Assembly: GCF_000430725.1 (NCBI RefSeq)
Contig: NZ_AUMO01000023.1
Coordinates: 1-64,000, forward strand
DNA: 64,000 nt
Source of the DNA: Azohydromonas australica DSM 1124
GTDB taxonomy: Bacteria > Pseudomonadota > Gammaproteobacteria > Burkholderiales > Burkholderiaceae_C
Reading direction: 5' to 3'
Each line of letters starts with the position of its first letter. The stretch's first letter is position 1. Below are positions 7,553 through 16,430 of the stretch, piece after piece. The notes beneath the pieces are model-generated. The model ran no database searches and had not been told where the DNA came from. It was given only the letters and a program-made list of their open reading frames with translations. The position numbers and the translations under genes were made by a program.

Positions 7553-9420
7553 GCGCGGAAGCGGCGGCCGCCGCGGCGCCCAGCGCGCGCGAGGTCATCG
7601 ATTCGTTCCAGGCGCTGCGTGCGCTCACGCCGGGAAGCGAGGGCTACTGGACACGCTTCGCGGACAGCCTGCAGCGCTTGTGCCGGGCCCAGGCGGCTTG
7701 GCTGCTGCAGCAGCGGGACGGGCCCTGGACCGTGCTGGGCCGCTCGGCCGGCGCCCAGGGCGCGGACCAGGCGCAGGAGGCCGCCTGGCAGGACGAGCTC
7801 GACGCATTGACGGCCCGCGCCCAGGCGCAGGGCCATGCCGCCTGTCCCAGGCGGCTGCCCGACGGCCGCAGCGCATGGTGGGCCTGCGTGCGGCTGCCGC
7901 GGCTGCCCGGCGGCTGGGCGCTGCTGCAGCTGGACGAACGCGAGCGCGGGCAGCTCAACGAGCTGCTGCTGCGTGCCCAGCTGGTGGCCGACCTGCCCAC
8001 GGCACCCGCCCTGGCGACGGCCGTACCGGCGGACACGGCGCAGGCCACGCCAGCCCGCCCCGGCGCCGATCTGGCCGGCGTGCTGGACCTCAGCGCGCAG
8101 GTGATGCAGTGCGAGCGCTTCGGCAGCGCCACGCTGACCCTGGTCAACGCCCTGAGCGCCCACTGCGGCGCCTCGCAGGTGGTACTGGGCTGGCGCACCG
8201 CCACCGGCATCGAAGCCGTGGCGATCAGCCACCTGGAGCGCTTCGACCGGCGCAGCCAGCAAGTGGTGCTGACCGAGGACGCGCTGGACGAGGCGCTGGA
8301 CCACGACACGCCCGTCAGCCTGGCCCGCGGCGCACCCGCAGGCGCCCTGGCCGCGCACGCGTTGCTGCAGCAGGCCCTGGACGATGTGCACCTGCTGTCG
8401 CTGCCGCTGAGCAAGGGCGAGGACCCGGCCCAGGCCGTGCTGCTGCTGGGCTTCAGCGGCGATGCGCCTGGCGCTGGCCTGGCCCAGGCGCTGCAGTCCG
8501 CGCTGGAGCTCATGCTGCCGTGGCTGGAAGTGCTGCACGCGCGAGAGCGGGCCTGGCCGCTGCGCCTGCGCGACGCCGTGCTGGCGCATCTGCGCAGCTG
8601 GCTCGGCCCCGAGCACGCCGTGCTCAAGGCGCTGGCTGTGGCGCTGGGGCTGTTCGTGGTGTACGCGCTGCTTGCGAGCTGGGATTACCGCATCCACGCC
8701 AGCGGTCAGATGGCTACCGACAGCACGCGCATCCTCAGCGCGCAGTTCGACGGCCGCATCGAGGAAGCGCGGGCCAGCGCCGGCGACGCCGTGCGCGCCG
8801 GGCAGGTGCTCGCCACGCTGGACACGCGTGACCTGCGCCAGCAGGAGACCGATGCGCGCGCCGAGCTCAACCGCTACACCGCCGAGGCCGACAAGGCGCG
8901 CGCGGCGGGCGCGCTGGCGGAGCTGGAAATCGCCTCCGCCCGCGCGGCGCAGGCGCAGGCGCGCCTGGCGCGCGTGGGCGAGATGCTGGCGCAGGCGGTG
9001 CAGCTGGCGCCCTTCGACGGCGTGGTGGTCGAGGGCGAGCGCAAGGAGCTGCAGGGTGCGCCGGTGCGCAAGGGCGACAAGCTCTACCGTGTGGCACGCA
9101 TTGAGGGCCTGTACGCAGTGGTGCAGGTGTCCGAACGCGACGCGGCGCAGGTCCATCCCGGGGCCACCGGCGAGCTGGTGCTGGTGGGCCGCACCGACCA
9201 GGCCATCCCGCTGAAGGTGACGGCCGTGGTCCCGGTGGCCCAGACCAAGGGCCAGGAGGGCAACCACTTCCAGGTGCGCGCGGAATTGGCGACGGCCCCG
9301 GAGGCGTGGTGGCGCCCCGGCATGAGCGGCGCCGTGCGCATCGATGCGGGCGAGCGCAACGTGGCCTGGATCCTGACCCACCGCCTGGTGGACACCGTGC
9401 GCCTGGCGCTGTGGTGGTGA
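7549..9420 (+). CDS. GAF-like domain fused to membrane-anchored HlyD adaptor
   Basis: A 623-residue protein starting at GTG overlapping the previous stop. Residues 1-340 are cytoplasmic; the part around 180-330 looks like a GAF domain (SAHCGASQVVLGWRTATGIEAVAISHL and a late LSLPLSKGEDPAQAVLLLGF). One transmembrane helix follows near 365-385 (ALAVALGLFVVYALLAS), then a periplasmic HlyD part: FDGRIEEARASAGDAVRAGQVLATLD, a short hairpin, LAPFDGVVVEGERKELQGAPVRKGDKLY and a beta-barrel. The topology suggests an inner-membrane adaptor coupled to a cytoplasmic sensing domain. The downstream protease gene starts 28 bp later. The GAF call is by pattern only. Confidence 0.78.
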   Translation: MSAEAAAAAAPSAREVIDSFQALRALTPGSEGYWTRFADSLQRLCRAQAAWLLQQRDGPWTVLGRSAGAQGADQAQEAAWQDELDALTARAQAQGHAACPRRLPDGRSAWWACVRLPRLPGGWALLQLDERERGQLNELLLRAQLVADLPTAPALATAVPADTAQATPARPGADLAGVLDLSAQVMQCERFGSATLTLVNALSAHCGASQVVLGWRTATGIEAVAISHLERFDRRSQQVVLTEDALDEALDHDTPVSLARGAPAGALAAHALLQQALDDVHLLSLPLSKGEDPAQAVLLLGFSGDAPGAGLAQALQSALELMLPWLEVLHARERAWPLRLRDAVLAHLRSWLGPEHAVLKALAVALGLFVVYALLASWDYRIHASGQMATDSTRILSAQFDGRIEEARASAGDAVRAGQVLATLDTRDLRQQETDARAELNRYTAEADKARAAGALAELEIASARAAQAQARLARVGEMLAQAVQLAPFDGVVVEGERKELQGAPVRKGDKLYRVARIEGLYAVVQVSERDAAQVHPGATGELVLVGRTDQAIPLKVTAVVPVAQTKGQEGNHFQVRAELATAPEAWWRPGMSGAVRIDAGERNVAWILTHRLVDTVRLALWW

Positions 9421-9448
9421 ACGTGCGGCGGGAGCGGTAGAGACAACG

Positions 9449-11602
9449 ATGGCCGGCGCAACCTTCAGCGATTCCTGGTACCAGGTGGCCGACGCCCGCG
9501 TGGCGCTGCTGCCCACGGTCAAGGTGCAGTACCAGCGCTACCGGGGCGAGCCCTGGATGGTGCTGGAGGACGCCTACTCGCACCGCTTCTTCCGCGTGCG
9601 CCCGCAGGCCTGGGCCTTCCTGAAGGCGCTCACGACCGAGCGCACGGTGGACGAGGTCTGGCGCGAGCTCGCCCAAGCCTGCCCCCATGAGACGCCGGGG
9701 CAGGACGAGGTGGTGCGGCTGCTGTCGCAACTGCACCTGTCCAACCTGCTGCAGTTCCACGGCGGGGCGCACCACGAGGCGATCTACGAGCGCGGGCAGC
9801 GCAACCGCCAGCGCGAGGCCCTCGGCAAGTGGATGTCGTTCCTCTTCGTGCGGGTGCCGCTGCTCAACCCCGAACGGCTGCTCGACCGGCTGCTGCCGCT
9901 GGTGCGGCTGTTGACGGGCCCGGGCGCCTGGCTGGTGTGGGCGGCCGTGGTGCTGGCCGGGCTGTTGACGGCGCTGCAGCACCGCGAGGCGCTGGCGCAG
10001 CATGGCCAGGGCCTGCTGGCACTGTCCAACCTGCCGTGGCTGTACGCCAGCCTGACGCTGGTGAAGGTGCTGCACGAGCTCAATCACGCCTTCGTCTGCA
10101 AGCGCTACGGCGGGCAGGTGCCGACGCTGGGCGTGATGTTCCTGATCCTCACGCCCCTGCCCTACGTGGACGCCTCGGCGAGCTGGGCCATGCGCAGCAA
10201 GTGGCAGCGGGCGCACGTGGGGGCGGCCGGCATCCTGGCCGAGTTCTTCCTGGCGGCGCTGGGCGCGCTGGTCTGGGCCCATACCGGCGAGGGGCTACTC
10301 AACAGCCTGGCCTTCAACGTGATGGTGGTGGGCTCGGTGTCGAGCCTGCTGTTCAACGGCAACCCGCTGGTGCGCTTCGACGCCTACTACGTGCTGATCG
10401 ACCTGGTGGAGATGCCCAACCTCTACCAGAAGGCGCAGCAGCAGTGGCTGTACTACGGCAGCCGCTGGGTACTGGGGCAGAGAACGGCGGCCGAGCCGGC
10501 CACGGACCGCACCGAGCGCAGCTGGTTCACGGTCTACGGTGCGTCGGCCTTCATCTACCGCATCAGCGTCTCGGTCTCGATCGTGATGTTCGTGCTGGAC
10601 CAGTGGTTCGCGGTCGGGCTGGTGATGGCCGCCACCACTGCCGTGGCGCTGGTGGTGATGCCGCTGCGCAAGCTGCTGGCGTACCTCACCGGCCCGGCGC
10701 TGCAGCGGGGCCGCGGCCGGGCCGTGGCTGCCGTGGCGGTGCTGGGGCTGGTGGGCTACCTGGGCATCGCGGTCGTGCCGCTGCCGCAGCGGGTGCGGCT
10801 GCCGGGCGTGGTGCAGGCGCAGCACGGCATGGTGCTCTATACCGAAACGCCGGGCCGCCTGGTGGAGCTGGCGGCGCGGCACGGGCAGACGCTGCGCGCG
10901 GGCGAGCTGATCGCGCGGCTGTCCAACCCGGATCTGGATCTGGCGATTACGACCACGCGGCTGCAGGTCGCCGAGCACGAGGCCATGGCGCGCCAGGCCC
11001 TGCTGCGCGCGCCGGCCGACGTGGGGCCGCTGGAGCGCCGCATCGCCGACCTGCGCCAGCGGCTCGCCGAGCTGGAAGGCATGGCACAGCGGCTGGAGTT
11101 CCGTGCCGCCCAGGACGGCGAATGGGTCGCACCCGCGCTGCACGAGCGCGTGGGCGCCTGGATCGAGCGCGGGCAGAGCCTGGGCGAGGTGGTGGACCGC
11201 TCGCGGCTGCGCTTCTCGGCCGTGCTGTCGCAGCCCGAGGCTGCGGAGCTGTTCAGCCTGCACGACCTGCATGGCGAGCTGCGCCTGGTGACACAGCCCG
11301 GGCAGACGCTGGAAGTGGGGCAGCTCACCCTGCTGCCCTATAGGCGCGAGCGCCTGGTGTCGCCCGCGCTGGGCTTCTTCGGCGGCGGCAACGTGCCGGT
11401 GCGTGCCGATGACGCCAGCGGCACCACGACCACGGAACCCTTCTTCGAGATGCATGCGGAGTTCGCCGACCAGTGGCAGGTTTCCGCAGCGGCCTACCAG
11501 GGGCTCTCGGGGGTGCTGCGCCTGGAGCTGCCGTCGCGGCCGCTGCTCGCGCGCGCCACGACCGCGCTGCGGCAACTGCTGCAGACGAGGTACGACCTGT
11601 GA
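9449..11602 (+). CDS. M50 site-2-type zinc metalloprotease fused to HlyD domain
   Basis: A 717-residue polytopic membrane protein. Residues 30-90 resemble a PqqD-like peptide-binding domain. The M50 core has HELNH (residues 209-213, zinc site) and a second site NPLVRFDAYY with Asp311. Several transmembrane segments lie between about 150 and 440. The C-terminal 250 residues form an HlyD-type periplasmic arm (LPGVVQAQHGMVLYTETPGRLVEL onward). This matches the family annotated as 'peptide zinc metalloprotease protein', which processes or passes peptides at the inner membrane. The stop overlaps the next start (GTGA). Substrate unknown. Confidence 0.85.
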   Translation: MAGATFSDSWYQVADARVALLPTVKVQYQRYRGEPWMVLEDAYSHRFFRVRPQAWAFLKALTTERTVDEVWRELAQACPHETPGQDEVVRLLSQLHLSNLLQFHGGAHHEAIYERGQRNRQREALGKWMSFLFVRVPLLNPERLLDRLLPLVRLLTGPGAWLVWAAVVLAGLLTALQHREALAQHGQGLLALSNLPWLYASLTLVKVLHELNHAFVCKRYGGQVPTLGVMFLILTPLPYVDASASWAMRSKWQRAHVGAAGILAEFFLAALGALVWAHTGEGLLNSLAFNVMVVGSVSSLLFNGNPLVRFDAYYVLIDLVEMPNLYQKAQQQWLYYGSRWVLGQRTAAEPATDRTERSWFTVYGASAFIYRISVSVSIVMFVLDQWFAVGLVMAATTAVALVVMPLRKLLAYLTGPALQRGRGRAVAAVAVLGLVGYLGIAVVPLPQRVRLPGVVQAQHGMVLYTETPGRLVELAARHGQTLRAGELIARLSNPDLDLAITTTRLQVAEHEAMARQALLRAPADVGPLERRIADLRQRLAELEGMAQRLEFRAAQDGEWVAPALHERVGAWIERGQSLGEVVDRSRLRFSAVLSQPEAAELFSLHDLHGELRLVTQPGQTLEVGQLTLLPYRRERLVSPALGFFGGGNVPVRADDASGTTTTEPFFEMHAEFADQWQVSAAAYQGLSGVLRLELPSRPLLARATTALRQLLQTRYDL

Positions 11603-13539
11603 CGTCCGCAGCCGCCCCGTCCGCCGCCGAGCGCTGGTGGACGCCGGCCCGCGCGGATGCACACGGCGCCTGGTGGCATCACCTGCCTTTCTCGCGCGGC
11701 CTGGCGGCCAGGCAGGCGCAGTGCCACGCCGAGGCGTTGCAGGCCTTGTGGTGCAGTGACACGGCCGGATGCAGCGATGACGAACTCACCTGGCAACTGC
11801 AGCAGGCACGCGCCGCGTGCCGCCGCGCGGCCGTGCGGGGCGAGCACAGTGCGTTGGCGCGAGCCCACGCCGAGGCCCTGCCCTGGCTGGCCCGCGCCTG
11901 CGAACGCGCGCTGGGCCAACGGGCGAGCAGCGACGAGCTGGGACAGGCCTGGGCCCTGGGCCAGCGGCAGGCCCTGGCCGTTGAAGGCGCCGCCACCAGG
12001 CACCGGGTGCTGGTGCTGGCGGCCATCCTGGCTGGCTGGAGCGGACGCCCCTGCCATGTCGTGGTGACCAGCGACACGGCGGCCCGCCAAGCGGCCAACG
12101 CGCTGCGCCCGCTGTACGCGCGGTGCGGCGTGAGCGTGGACTGTGCCGTGGCGGACACGCCGCCCGCAGAGCTGCTGGCGGCCTACCGGGCCGACGTCGT
12201 TTACGCCACGGCGCGCCGGCTCATCACCGACCACTGCCGCGACCTGCGGCTGCGCGGCGGCGTCCACGCGCGGCTGCGCTGGGCGTTGCGCCAACTGGCC
12301 AGCAGCCCGTCGCGCCTGCTGACGCGCGGGCTGCACACGGCGCTCATCGACGACCTGGACAGCGTGCTGGCCGACGAGGCGCTGGCGCCGCTGGTGCTGT
12401 CGGTGGCCGACGACGGACTGCAGCTGCCCCTGGCCGCGCGCCTGGCGGGAGACTTCGCCGCCTCGCTCGGCGAGGACGACTGGCGAGCCGGTGCGGACGG
12501 TGCCGTGGCATTCACGGACCGCGGGCACGAGCGCCTGGAAGCGTTCGCAGCCTCGCTGCCGCCGCTGTGGCGCGCACCGGAGCGGCGGCAGGAGCTGGTG
12601 GCGCAGGCGCTGTACGTGCGCCGGCATCTGCAGCGCGGCGTCCATTACGTGCTGCGCGAGCAGGGCGTCGAGTTCACGGCGGAGCGCCTGCTGGAGCGGC
12701 TGCCGCCGGGCGTGGGCTGGTTCGGCCTGTCCCAGGCCGTCGAGGCCCACGAGGGACGCGAGCCCTCGCCGCCGGCACGCACCATCGAGCGCACCAGCGT
12801 GCAAGGCTTCTTCAACCGCTACCAGACCCTGGGCGGCGCAGCGCCGTGCCTCGCCGGTTTGCGGCACGAGCTGTGGCAGACCTACCGGCTGTTGGTACCC
12901 GACGCCGCCAGGGCGCTGCGTACCTGGCCGATGCAGGCCCTGCAGGGACGGGACGGGGACCACAGCCGGTCGCTGATCGACCAGGCCCTGCGCGGCGCAC
13001 TGCAACGCGGACACGCCGTGCTGCTGGTGACCCGCAGCGCGGCGCAGACCGAGGCCTGGAGCGCCTGGCAAGCCAACCCTGCCGTGGCGGTGGCCACGTG
13101 GCCCACGGGCATGGCGGCGGCGCTGGCACGCCTGGCCGGCGCGCCGGGGCACGCAGGCGTGTCGGTGCTGCTGCAGGAGCCGCTGGAGAGCCGGCGCGCG
13201 GAACAGGCCCTGGCCTGCCGCGCGGCGGAGGCGGCCGGCACGTCCGCGACCCTCGTGCGCGCGGCCTCGCCGCAGGACCGGCTGCTGCGCGAGCAGATTG
13301 GCACGATTGCCGCCGCCTGCCACGCCGTGGGCGCGGGCCGCGCACTTCTGGCGCCGCTGGTCGCCGCGGCGCAGGCGCTGGCCCAGGCCCAGGCCCGCCG
13401 CCGCCGCCGTGCCCTGGCGCAGCGCGAAGTCCAGCTCGAACAGCAACTTTCCTTCAGCGGCGTGTCGCGGCTGGCCAGCGCGCCGCCGTCCCCCGCCCCC
13501 TCTTCCACGACCACCCTGCCTCCCACTACCTCAGGATGA
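11599..13539 (+). CDS. SecA-like protein with degenerate ATP site
   Basis: A 646-residue protein starting at GTG that overlaps the protease stop. The order of elements follows SecA NBD1: a helicase-like RHRVLVLAAILAGWSGRPCHVVVTSD, then ANALRPLYARCGVSV (SecA: dLARRDAEWM...PLY), YATARRLITDHCRDLRLRGG, and ALIDDLDSVLADEALAPLVLS, which matches SecA's [21 protein letters not shown]. The Walker A TGEGKT is replaced by EGAATRH (residues 129-135) and DEVD by DDLD (251-254). It is shorter than SecA (about 900 residues). No zinc-binding C-terminal motif is visible. Probably a non-hydrolysing scaffold or substrate receptor of this export block. Confidence 0.75.
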   Translation: MTSAAAPSAAERWWTPARADAHGAWWHHLPFSRGLAARQAQCHAEALQALWCSDTAGCSDDELTWQLQQARAACRRAAVRGEHSALARAHAEALPWLARACERALGQRASSDELGQAWALGQRQALAVEGAATRHRVLVLAAILAGWSGRPCHVVVTSDTAARQAANALRPLYARCGVSVDCAVADTPPAELLAAYRADVVYATARRLITDHCRDLRLRGGVHARLRWALRQLASSPSRLLTRGLHTALIDDLDSVLADEALAPLVLSVADDGLQLPLAARLAGDFAASLGEDDWRAGADGAVAFTDRGHERLEAFAASLPPLWRAPERRQELVAQALYVRRHLQRGVHYVLREQGVEFTAERLLERLPPGVGWFGLSQAVEAHEGREPSPPARTIERTSVQGFFNRYQTLGGAAPCLAGLRHELWQTYRLLVPDAARALRTWPMQALQGRDGDHSRSLIDQALRGALQRGHAVLLVTRSAAQTEAWSAWQANPAVAVATWPTGMAAALARLAGAPGHAGVSVLLQEPLESRRAEQALACRAAEAAGTSATLVRAASPQDRLLREQIGTIAAACHAVGAGRALLAPLVAAAQALAQAQARRRRRALAQREVQLEQQLSFSGVSRLASAPPSPAPSSTTTLPPTTSG

Positions 13540-13544
13540 CCGTC

Positions 13545-15035
13545 ATGCCCTCCCGTCACCACGCCGCCGCGCCTTTTCCTTCCCGCGTGCCGTCGGCCGC
13601 CTTCGCGCTCAGCGGCATCGTGCTCGCCATCCTCGCCGGCTGCGGCGGCAGCTCGCCGCAGCCCAAGCCGCCCATCAGCCTGGCGTCGGAGCCCGCGCTA
13701 GCCGGCACGCCCGTGCGCTTCCAGGTCACGCTGCCCGAGGGTTTCGTGGGCCCGTTCTCGCTGCAGGCCGACACCGTGGAGCTGGGTACCCACACGACGG
13801 ACCCGGCCGACGGCTTCGCCCGCGCCGGCGGCAGTTGCGGCGAGGCCGGCGCGGACTTCGTGGCGGTGGCCAAGGGCACGCTGCAGGTGGCCGCCGGCGG
13901 CCGCACCGGCACCATCGACGTCCAGACCTGCCTCAACACGGCGGTGGAGGCGAACGAGCGCTTCGCGATCGACGTCCTCTGGGACGGCAAGCCCTACCGC
14001 ATGGAAGGGCTGATCGTCAACAACGCCCCCGGCGGGCTCAACGACACCGGCATCACGCGCTGCCTGAACGCGGCCGGGGCCCTCACCGACTGCGCCACGA
14101 CCGACCTGCCTGGGCAGGATGGTGCCAGCGGCCGTGACACGCGCTCACTTACCGCCACCACTGCAGTGGCTGCGGCCGATGGAAAGCTGGGCTTTTCGTA
14201 CACGCGCGATGCCGCTGGTTGCATCACCGACAACGTCACGGGCCTGACCTGGGCGCCCAGCGCACCGGCCACGGCGACGTGGAACGATGCCAACGCACAG
14301 GCCCATGATGCGGATGCAACTGCCTTGTGTGGTTTCACCACGGGCTGGCGCCTTCCCACCAAACAGGAATTGCTCAGCTTGGTGGACGCCGGTACCACGG
14401 CACCAATGATCGACCGCACCTTTTTCACCAGTACCCTGGCTGGCGATTTCTGGACGACAGACAGCTATGCAGTGGACAACCGCGCTGCCTGGATAGTCTC
14501 GTTCGGCGTTGGCCTTACGGAACCGTTTACCAAGTTGAGCCCCAGAAACCTCACCTATACACGCCTGGTGCGCGGCGGCACGGCAGCGCCCGACGAGTGC
14601 GATAGCGACAACGCGCAGCGCTACGTTGACCACGGCAATGGCACCGTCACCGACACCCGCACCGGGCTGATGTGGCAGCGCTGTGCCGACGGCCAGTCGG
14701 GTACCGATTGCGGCACCGGCACGCCCACCGTTCATGCCAGCTTTGCTGCTGCCCTTGGTCGCGCCGCCGCAGTCAACGCGGACGCCGCGGGTGCGGGCCA
14801 CGGCCATGATGACTGGCGCGTGCCCAACCGTAACGAGCTGGCCTCGCTGGTGCAACCCACCTGCGCAGCCCCAGCGATCAACCGGCTTCGTTTTCCCAGC
14901 ACGTCCTCCACGTTCTGGACTTCCTCACCGGCTGGTGCATCGATGGCATGGGTAGTGGACTTCAATGAGGGCCAGGTAGGACCCGCCGTCATTAACGGCA
15001 ACCGCCGCCTGCGCCTGGTTCGCGCAGGGCAGTGA
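13545..15035 (+). CDS. Lipoprotein with tandem DUF1566 domains
   Basis: A 496-residue protein. Signal peptide ends in the lipobox LAGC (near residue 30) followed by GGSSPQPKPP. Residues 40-170 form a beta-rich domain. Two DUF1566 (Lcl C-terminal) repeats follow, each with the sequence logic VTDxxTGLxW...WRLPTKxEL(L)SLVD and a closing FWT(S)...RLVRGG/RLVRAGQ; the first has LTWAPSAPATATWNDANAQA, the second LMWQRCADGQSGTDCGTG. Start at 13545 is favoured because AGGA lies eight bases upstream; ATG at 13536 overlaps the preceding stop and has no spacing for one. Likely a surface or periplasmic lipoprotein that belongs to the export block; it could be its substrate. Confidence 0.8.
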   Translation: MPSRHHAAAPFPSRVPSAAFALSGIVLAILAGCGGSSPQPKPPISLASEPALAGTPVRFQVTLPEGFVGPFSLQADTVELGTHTTDPADGFARAGGSCGEAGADFVAVAKGTLQVAAGGRTGTIDVQTCLNTAVEANERFAIDVLWDGKPYRMEGLIVNNAPGGLNDTGITRCLNAAGALTDCATTDLPGQDGASGRDTRSLTATTAVAAADGKLGFSYTRDAAGCITDNVTGLTWAPSAPATATWNDANAQAHDADATALCGFTTGWRLPTKQELLSLVDAGTTAPMIDRTFFTSTLAGDFWTTDSYAVDNRAAWIVSFGVGLTEPFTKLSPRNLTYTRLVRGGTAAPDECDSDNAQRYVDHGNGTVTDTRTGLMWQRCADGQSGTDCGTGTPTVHASFAAALGRAAAVNADAAGAGHGHDDWRVPNRNELASLVQPTCAAPAINRLRFPSTSSTFWTSSPAGASMAWVVDFNEGQVGPAVINGNRRLRLVRAGQ

Positions 15036-15125
15036 GCAGGGGCCGGCGCGCTAGTACTACAGCCGGGCTTTTAGGAAGCCGGCTTGCTGCGCCAGGGTCT
15101 GGACTCGTCATGCGAGGACCTGACC

Positions 15126-15607
15126 ATGGACGCACGATTCAGCGCTTGGGCACTGCAGTGGGAAGAACTGCAGTGCCAGATTGCTCCATGCTTTGGGCGC
15201 ATTGAACTGCGCCGGCGCGCGCGGTCCTATCTTGAAGGGTTGCTCGCGCCGCTGGAGCGCAAGAACGGCTGGCATCTGGTCGAGGCCGCTGGGGACACCT
15301 CGCCGGACGGCGTGCAGGACTTTCTGGCGCGCATGCGCTGGGATGCTGACACGCTGCGCGACGTGTTGCGCAGCTACGTGATCGAGCACTTGGCCGATCC
15401 CGACGGCGTGCTGGTTTTCGACGAGACGGGCTTTGTGAAGAAGGGCCACAAGAGCGCAGATTTGCAGCGCCAGTATTCGGGCACCGCGGGCCGCATCGAG
15501 AACTGCCAAGTCGGCGTGTTCTTGGGCTATTCGGGTGCCAGGGGCTACGCCTTCATCGATCGAGCGCTGTACCTGCCAGCAGACTGGGTCGCTGACGAAG
15601 CTCGATG
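15126..15607 (+). pseudogene. IS701-family transposase, N-terminal remnant
   Basis: About 160 residues beginning MDARFSAWALQWEELQ and reaching the first catalytic Asp region LVFDETGFVKKGHKSADLQRQYSGTAGRIENCQVGVFLGY. The remainder (second Asp and Glu) is missing: the frame runs into the GC-rich repeat at about 15608 and stops at 15638. A 3'-truncated insertion sequence, not active alone. Confidence 0.8.
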
Positions 15608-15885
15608 GCTCCGGGCCATTCCGCTGGCCGGGGGATAGGCCGTGCCGCGATGGCGCCGCCGGCCCGGGAAACCGGCGCTCGGGCCGGCGGCGCGGCTTCG
15701 GCGGTGCCGGCGGCGCCCGCCTCGCGGTAGCGCGCCTCGTGCAGCGCTGCGCCGCCAGCGGCAGCGGCGGCGGCCCGGCCGCCAGGCCGTCCGCGGCCCG
15801 CCGGACCAGCGGGACAGGGCAACGGCGCGGCCCGATCCCGCCTTGCTGTTTCCGACGCAAGCATCCCCCGTGCCGCCGATATCGA
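15608..15885 (+). repeat. GC-rich dispersed repeat, copy A (about 278 bp)
   Basis: This stretch is nearly the same as 31279-31576 in the same orientation. Both begin with GCTCCGGGCCATT and end with GTGCCGCCGATATCGA, differing by scattered substitutions and an internal indel of about 20 bp. It contains nested GC-rich inverted repeats around CGGGAAACCGG. Both copies lie inside or next to dead transposase genes. No terminal inverted repeats matching each other were found, so the nature of the element (MITE, IS remnant or structured RNA) is open. Confidence 0.8.
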
Positions 15886-15915
15886 TGCAGCGGCATCTAC
15901 AGGAACGCCAATTGC

Positions 15916-15931
15916 ATGTGTTTTTATACAG
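15916..15931 (+). promoter_or_regulatory. LexA-like SOS box before imuA
   Basis: ATGT-N8-ACAG (ATGTGTTTTTATACAG) matches the LexA consensus CTGT-N8-ACAG in seven of eight fixed positions. It lies 14 bp before the imuA start, as expected for the SOS-controlled imuA-imuB-dnaE2 operon. Confidence 0.65.
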
Positions 15932-15944
15932 TATCATCAAGTGT

Positions 15945-16430
15945 ATGACACCGGCATCCATTCCCTCGCCCGCATCCGGCCCATCACGGGCCGCGGGGGT
16001 GCTGGGCCTGCCGGACGGCATCGCCGCGGTGCTGTGGCGGGGAGACGAGCTCAGCCCCCCTGGCGGCTCAGTGGTGGCCACGGGCTTCCCCGCGCTGGAT
16101 CGCGAGCTGCCTGGTGGCGGCTGGCCCGTTGGTTGCGCAACGGAATTGCTGCAACCCCAGTACTCGCTGGCCGAGGTGCAGCTGCTGCTGCCCTCGGTGT
16201 CCTCGGTCTGCGGCGCCGACCGCCAGGTGCTGGTCATCGGCGCGCCGCACCAGCCCTTTATGGCCGGCTGGCGGGCCTGGGGCATTTCCGAAGCCCACGT
16301 GCTGGTGGTGCAGCCGCACACGCCGGCCGAAGCGTTTTGGGTCACGGAGCAGGCGGTGCGCGCCGACGGCATCGGCGCCGTGATGGCTTGGCTGCCCCAC
16401 GCCCGGCCCGACCAGGTGCGCCGGCGGCCG
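15945..16430 (+). pseudogene. imuA: ImuA (translesion-synthesis accessory), 3'-truncated
   Basis: The first 160 or so residues are ImuA-like: LPDGIAAVLWRGDEL, VVATGFPALDRELPGGGWPVGCATELL, then GADRQVLVIGAPHQPFMAGW and AVMAWLPHARPDQVRR. After about 16430 the frame enters sequence antisense to the LysR gene and resemblance ends. ImuA is a RecA-like partner of ImuB and DnaE2 in mutagenic repair; neither imuB nor dnaE2 is present here. The promoter with its LexA box is kept, so a truncated product could still be SOS-induced, but full function is unlikely. Confidence 0.8.
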
